This document shows, in pieces, positions 32,497-36,440 of a stretch of DNA of 36,440 nucleotides (positions within the stretch are counted from its first letter, which is position 1; each line of letters begins with the position of its first letter). The notes beneath the pieces were generated by a model, which was not told the DNA's origin, made no database searches, and saw only the letters and a program-made list of their open reading frames with translations. The stretch spans positions 1 to 36,440 of the forward strand of contig JAEWPB010000043.1 in assembly GCA_023399465.1 (NCBI GenBank), in the 5' to 3' direction. The DNA comes from Pseudomonadota bacterium (GTDB taxonomy: Bacteria; Pseudomonadota; Alphaproteobacteria; Rhizobiales; Rhizobiaceae). The position numbers and the translations under genes are program-made.

Positions 32497-33435
32497 TCAG
32501 TTCGCCGGTGCCGCGCCGGGGGTGGCAGCGGCTGCGCCGCCGTTCGTCGGAGCCTTGCCCTGAGGATCGCCGAAATAGCGGAAGAACTCGGAGTCAGGCG
32601 TCAGAACCAGCGTCGTGTCCGGCGAGCTCATCGCCCGCGTGTAGGCCTGCATCGACCGGTAGAAGTCGAAGAAGCCGGGGTCGCGCGAGAAGGCTTCGCC
32701 GAAGATGCGGTTACGCTCGGCATCGCCTTCACCGCGCAGGATTTCCGAGTCGCGGTTGGCGTCGGCGATGATTTCGACGACCTGACGATCGGCGATGGCG
32801 CGACGGCGCTGGCCTTCTTCGTTACCGCGGGCGCGGATGAGTTCGGCTTCGGCGAGACGTTCGGCCTTCATGCGGTCGTAGGTCTGCTGCGACACTTCCT
32901 GCGTCAGGTCGGTGCGGCGGATACGCACGTCCTGGATGCTCAGGCCGAGCGATTCAGCATCGGCCCGCAGCTGATCGCGGACTTCCTGCATCATCGATGC
33001 GCGGGCGTCGGAGAGCGCCGCTTCAAAGCCGCGCTGACCGTAGACCCGGCGCAATGCTGCATCGAGACGGGTGCGCAGACGCGATTCTGCAGACTCGCGG
33101 TCGCCCGAAACGGTTTCGCGGAAACGACGCGGATCGGTGATGCGGTAGACGACGAAGGCGTCGACTTCGTAGAACTTGCCGCCCGAGACCTGGACGCGGA
33201 TGTTGTCGAGGTCGAAGCGCAGCGCCTGATCCGACACGTACTGCACCCGGTCGGCATCCATGAAGCCGAAGGGCAGCTTGAAGTAGATCCCCGGCTCGGT
33301 CTTGACCGACTGGATCTTACCGAAGCGGACGACGATCGCCTGTTCACGCGCATTGACGATGAACACCGACGAATAGATCAGCACGAGGAGAACGGCCAGG
33401 CCGATCAGGAAAGCAGGAATGCGATTCGAGATCAT
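32497..33435 (-). CDS. hflC: HflC, SPFH-family subunit of the HflKC complex
   Basis: The 312-aa protein has one N-terminal membrane helix (IPAFLIGLAVLLVLIYSSVF). The band-7/SPFH domain follows (VNAREQAIVVRFGKIQSV, then EPGIYFKLPFGFMD). A long helical region comes next (DRMKAERLAEAELIRARGNE). The pairing with HflK regulates the FtsH protease. The ATG overlaps the hflK TGA by four bases (ATGA), typical of coupled translation. The C-terminus is Ala/Pro-rich. Confidence 0.96.
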   Translation of the reverse strand: MISNRIPAFLIGLAVLLVLIYSSVFIVNAREQAIVVRFGKIQSVKTEPGIYFKLPFGFMDADRVQYVSDQALRFDLDNIRVQVSGGKFYEVDAFVVYRITDPRRFRETVSGDRESAESRLRTRLDAALRRVYGQRGFEAALSDARASMMQEVRDQLRADAESLGLSIQDVRIRRTDLTQEVSQQTYDRMKAERLAEAELIRARGNEEGQRRRAIADRQVVEIIADANRDSEILRGEGDAERNRIFGEAFSRDPGFFDFYRSMQAYTRAMSSPDTTLVLTPDSEFFRYFGDPQGKAPTNGGAAAATPGAAPAN

Positions 33436-34526
33436 TGCGCGCCTCCCTGCTGCTGCTGGACGTTACGGCCCAGTTCATTGAGCGGCAGGTACGGGACCAC
33501 GCCGTTATTCTCGTCGAGGATGACTTTCTTCGAGTCCTTCAATACGGATTCCATGGTTTCGAGGAACAGGCGCTTGCGGGTAACGTCCGGCGCCTTCTGG
33601 TACTGGTCGTAGATCGAGATGAAGCGCTGGGCCTCACCTTCGGCTTCCTTGACGACACGATCCTTGTAGGCGGTCGCATCTTCGCGGATCTGGGCTGCCT
33701 GACCACGCGCCTTGCCGAGCTGCTGGTTGGTGTACTTGTTGGCTTCTTCCACCAGCTGGTCTTCGTTCTGCTCCGCGCGCTGCACTTCGTCGAAGGCGTC
33801 GGCGACTTCACGCGGCGGAGCCGCATCCTCGATCGCCACGGCGTTGACGGAAATGCCGGACTTGTAGGCGTCCATCGTCGACTGGATCGTGTTCTTGACG
33901 TCGGCAGCGATCTGCTGGCGGTTGTCACGGAAGATATCCTGGGCCGGACGGCGGCCGACGACCTCGCGCATGGCGCTCTCGGCAACCTGCTGCAGGGTTT
34001 CGGTCGGATATTCGAGATTGAAGAGATAGGACTGCGGATCACTGACCGTGTAGAGCACCGAGAACTGGACGTTGACGATGTTCTGGTCACCCGACAGCAT
34101 CAGGCCGGCGCCCTGCGAGGACGATGCCTTCGAACCGATGTTCTGCTGCTGCTCGGTAACCTTGACCTTCTCGACGGTCTCAAACGGCCACAGGTGGAAA
34201 TGCAGGCCCGGCATCGACAGCTCTTCCTTCGGTTCCCCGAAGCGGAGTTCGACGCCGCGTTCGTCCGGCTGGACGGTGTAGATTGCCTGGGTCAGCCAGA
34301 AGATCAGGATCACGGCTGCGAGAATGAGAAGAAGGCCGCCATTGAAGCCGCCCGGCACCGCATTCTTCAGCTGCTCCTGCCCGCGACGGATGATCTCTTC
34401 CAGATCAGGCGGGGTTCCGCCGCCGCGCGGGCGGTTCGGCCCCGAGCCCCATGGCCCCTGATTATTGCCACCGCCGCCGCCGCCGCCCCACGGGCCGCCG
34501 CCGCCATTCTGATTGCTCCAGGGCAT
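33432..34526 (-). CDS. hflK: HflK, SPFH-family subunit of the HflKC complex
   Basis: The 364-aa partner of HflC has a Gly/Asn/Pro-rich N-terminus (NQNGGGGPWGGGGGGGNNQG), then a membrane helix (GGLLLILAAVILIFWLTQAI), the band-7 domain (VQPDERGVELRFGEP) and a long helical C-terminal half. The N-terminal simple sequence is also visible in the DNA. The ATG at 34526 has AGAGG five bases upstream. HflKC forms a large membrane cage around FtsH. The gap to folA is 156 bases, so a separate promoter is possible. Confidence 0.96.
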   Translation of the reverse strand: MPWSNQNGGGGPWGGGGGGGNNQGPWGSGPNRPRGGGTPPDLEEIIRRGQEQLKNAVPGGFNGGLLLILAAVILIFWLTQAIYTVQPDERGVELRFGEPKEELSMPGLHFHLWPFETVEKVKVTEQQQNIGSKASSSQGAGLMLSGDQNIVNVQFSVLYTVSDPQSYLFNLEYPTETLQQVAESAMREVVGRRPAQDIFRDNRQQIAADVKNTIQSTMDAYKSGISVNAVAIEDAAPPREVADAFDEVQRAEQNEDQLVEEANKYTNQQLGKARGQAAQIREDATAYKDRVVKEAEGEAQRFISIYDQYQKAPDVTRKRLFLETMESVLKDSKKVILDENNGVVPYLPLNELGRNVQQQQGGAQ

Positions 34527-34657
34527 CAATACCTCTTCAACGTGAACATTTCATAAGCCCGCACCCCCAGAATATTCCCCATAGAACACTCTTCGCGTCG
34601 GACAGGTACTCCCGTTATAGGTATCGCAGTCTCGGCTTTCAACGCAGCATCAGAAAC

Positions 34658-34675
34658 TTCGGCCGATTTGCCGAA
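34658..34675 (-). terminator. short hairpin after folA
   Basis: TTCGGC and GCCGAA form a 6-bp stem with a 6-base loop, directly after the folA stop. On the minus strand GTTTC follows. It is a weak terminator candidate. Confidence 0.5.
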
Positions 34676-34682
34676 AAATAGT

Positions 34683-35198
34683 TTATTTCGCAGCCCCGCT
34701 GCGGCGATAGGTGACAAAACGGGTCGGATAGTTGTCCCGCTCGCCGACCGGCACGCACTCCTCCTCACCCCTCAGCCAGACAACTGGATCAATGGCGGGG
34801 AAACGGGTATCCCCCTCGACCTCGGCATCCACATGCGTGACGTGGAGCACGTCGGCGACACCGATGGCCTGCCGGTAGATCTCGCCGCCGCCGATCACGC
34901 AGATTTCGTTTCCGCCGGCAGCGTCCGCCAGAGCACCCGCCCGCGCGATGGCCGCATCCAGCGACGGCACGACCTCGACGCCCTCGCCGCGGAAACCGGT
35001 ATCCCGGCTGATGACGATGTTCGGCCGGCCGGGCAGCGCCCTGCCGATCGACTGGAAGGTCTTGCGCCCCATGATCACCGGCTTGCCGAGCGTCAGCGCC
35101 TTGAAGCGCTTCAGGTCGGTCGACAGCCGCCAGGGCATGTCGCCATCCCGGCCGATGATGCCGTTCGAGGAGACGGCGACGACGATGGTGATGATCAT
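34683..35198 (-). CDS. folA: dihydrofolate reductase
   Basis: The 171-aa NADPH enzyme reduces dihydrofolate. The N-terminal IVVAVSSNGIIGRDGDMPWRL contains the active-site Asp; cofactor text KPVIMGRKTFQSIGRALPGR and ICVIGGGEIYRQAI follows. The ATG at 35198 has GGAG five bases upstream, so the TTG farther up is not used. It follows thyA by 42 bases on the same strand; ThyA makes dihydrofolate, which FolA recycles, so co-transcription makes sense. Confidence 0.97.
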   Translation of the reverse strand: MIITIVVAVSSNGIIGRDGDMPWRLSTDLKRFKALTLGKPVIMGRKTFQSIGRALPGRPNIVISRDTGFRGEGVEVVPSLDAAIARAGALADAAGGNEICVIGGGEIYRQAIGVADVLHVTHVDAEVEGDTRFPAIDPVVWLRGEEECVPVGERDNYPTRFVTYRRSGAAK

Positions 35199-35240
35199 AG
35201 ATTGCTCCAATGCCGGCCGGCGCTTGAGACCCGCTGCCGC

Positions 35241-36035
35241 TCAAACCGCGATCGGCGCCTTGATGCTTGGCTCCGCCTCGTATCCCTCGAGGGCAAAATC
35301 CTCGTAGCGGAAGGAAAAGATGTCGTGGATATCAGGATTGAGGCGCATCGCCGGCAGCGCATGGGGCTTGCGCGTGAGCTGCAGCCGCGCCTGATCGAAG
35401 TGATTGTGATAGAGATGCGCATCGCCGAGCGTGTGAACGAAGTCGCCCGGCTTCAGCCCGGTAACCTGTGCGACCATCATCGTCAGCAGCGCATAGGAAG
35501 CGATGTTGAAGGGCACGCCGAGGAAGATGTCGGCCGAGCGCTGGTAGAGCTGGCAGGAAAGCTTGCCGTCAGCCACATAGAACTGGAACAGGCAGTGACA
35601 GGGGGGCAGCGCCATGTCGTCGACCTGCGCCGGGTTCCAGGCGGAAACGATGTGCCGGCGGGAGTTGGGGTTCTTGCGGATGCCCGCGACGAGATTCGCG
35701 ATCTGGTCGATGTGGCCACCGTCCGGCGCCGGCCAGGAACGCCACTGCGCCCCGTAGACCGGCCCGAGTTCGCCGTTTTCATCGGCCCACTCGTCCCAGA
35801 TGGAGACCCCGTTCTCATTTAGATAGGCGATGTTGGTGTCGCCCTTCAGGAACCACAGCAGTTCATGGATGATCGAGCGCAGGTGAAGCTTCTTGGTCGT
35901 GAGGACGGGAAAGCCCTCGCCGAGGTCGAAGCGCATCTGGTAGCCGAATACCGACCGCGTGCCCGTGCCGGTGCGGTCGCCCCGGTCGCTGCCATTGTCC
36001 AGAACGTGCTGGAGAAGATCGAGATACTGCTGCAT
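35241..36035 (-). CDS. thyA: thymidylate synthase
   Basis: The 264-aa ThyA-type enzyme methylates dUMP using methylenetetrahydrofolate. The catalytic Cys is Cys146 in MALPPCHCLFQFYVADG. Other text is SDRGDRTGTGTRSVFGYQMR, TTKKLHLRSIIHELLWFLKG and LYQRSADIFLGVPFNIASYA. The length is that of the Escherichia coli enzyme. GGTGG precedes the start. It heads the thyA-folA pair and is divergent from ssrA. Confidence 0.98.
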   Translation of the reverse strand: MQQYLDLLQHVLDNGSDRGDRTGTGTRSVFGYQMRFDLGEGFPVLTTKKLHLRSIIHELLWFLKGDTNIAYLNENGVSIWDEWADENGELGPVYGAQWRSWPAPDGGHIDQIANLVAGIRKNPNSRRHIVSAWNPAQVDDMALPPCHCLFQFYVADGKLSCQLYQRSADIFLGVPFNIASYALLTMMVAQVTGLKPGDFVHTLGDAHLYHNHFDQARLQLTRKPHALPAMRLNPDIHDIFSFRYEDFALEGYEAEPSIKAPIAV

Positions 36036-36199
36036 TCGCTACCACCGAGATTCGTGTCCGGCCGTGACTTTAGCGACATTGCTGGGCCGAACCATCCGGA
36101 TCTGCTTTTACAGCATTTGCCGTCCCTTTCCAGCCGCCGTCTGCAAGCATGATGCAGAACTTCGCTCGACGGGTCTTTTCATCCGCCTCGGAAAGACCT

Positions 36200-36440
36200 A
36201 TATGGGTTTTGCCGGTTCTCGGATCGGCTATGGCGATAAACGGTCGGTGTAATAAACCTATTGGACCCGGGGGCGGTACCCGGCGCCTCCACCAAAAACC
36301 GGTCGGTCAACGGACCGGCTTTTGATGGGGGCGAAATAGGATCGACAAGGGTGTAAAGATCGAACTTTTGCTCGGCATGATACCGCCGTTATCGGGTCAC
36401 AAGTGTAGTTGCAAACGACAACAACGCTAAGGGTTATGCT
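36200..36440 (+). ncRNA. ssrA: tmRNA, circularly permuted (two-piece) form; coding piece cut by window edge
   Basis: The acceptor piece comes first. A T-arm-like hairpin (CCGGG-GGCGGTA-CCCGG) is followed by CGCCTCC, A and CCA, ending at 36294. A 32-base intervening segment with a CCGGTC/GACCGG hairpin leads to the coding piece, starting GGGGGCG at 36327. GGGGGCG pairs with CGCCTCC, and the third pair is G-U, the alanine identity mark. The tag frame starts at 36411 and reads ANDNNAKGYA up to the window end. This is the alphaproteobacterial two-piece arrangement. The 5' boundary of the acceptor piece is approximate. The RNA rescues stalled ribosomes. Confidence 0.93.

Overview
The window looks like an ordinary chromosomal stretch from an alphaproteobacterium of the Rhizobiales, most likely Rhizobiaceae. 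Supporting signs are the high G+C content, a circularly permuted two-piece tmRNA gene whose visible tag is ANDNNAKGYA, the order thyA-folA-hflK-hflC-DUF2065-degP, and intergenic mosaic elements built from palindromes of the type common in rhizobia. The genus cannot be fixed from the sequence alone. No tRNA, rRNA, CRISPR array, transposase or phage gene was seen.

Layout. 1-5.2 kb: the start of a probable NUDIX hydrolase, an endonuclease/exonuclease/phosphatase family protein, a 2-oxoglutarate/Fe(II) oxygenase, a fold-type I aminotransferase with two dyad sites upstream, a YidB-like protein and a GlsB/YeaQ membrane protein. 5.2-9.4 kb: a short BKACE-like enzyme, ilvC followed by stacked hairpins, a TetR regulator with a 16-bp palindrome upstream, a frameshifted DUF4087 gene, a small membrane protein and an Lrp/AsnC regulator. 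9.5-15.4 kb: an Asp/Glu racemase-like gene divergent from the Lrp gene, pdxJ, an unusual one-helix membrane protein, a MerR regulator with a LuxR-type C-terminal domain, a RecD/Pif1-like helicase and a small secreted protein. 15.4-18.8 kb: a cobalt-type nitrile hydratase operon (alpha, beta, accessory) whose alpha subunit has a histidine-rich N-terminus, with a LysE exporter gene upstream and a divergent aldo/keto reductase.

18.8-19.5 kb is a repeat cluster: three 111-112 bp multi-hairpin mosaic elements, each preceded by a degenerate copy of the 3' end of the aldo/keto reductase gene. 19.8-21.2 kb is visibly less G+C rich and holds a secreted DMP19/DUF4375-like protein. 21.2-23.8 kb is the acetolactate synthase operon ilvI-ilvH, preceded by an 18-residue Ile/Leu/Val leader peptide and an attenuator. 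24-27.8 kb carries a HerA-like ATPase, miaA and serB (the last two divergent with only 15 bp between starts). 27.9-30.5 kb holds an RTX calcium-binding protein and a GNAT acetyltransferase. 30.5-36 kb is the thyA, folA, hflK, hflC, DUF2065, degP block on the minus strand, and the window ends inside ssrA.

Together, ilvC and ilvIH supply two steps of branched-chain amino acid synthesis; HflKC, DegP and tmRNA form a protein quality-control neighbourhood; ThyA and FolA share the folate cycle. The least ordinary items are the His-rich nitrile hydratase, the MerR-LuxR fusion, the repeat cluster that copies a gene tail, and the ilv leader. I did not find a convincing wholly new system.
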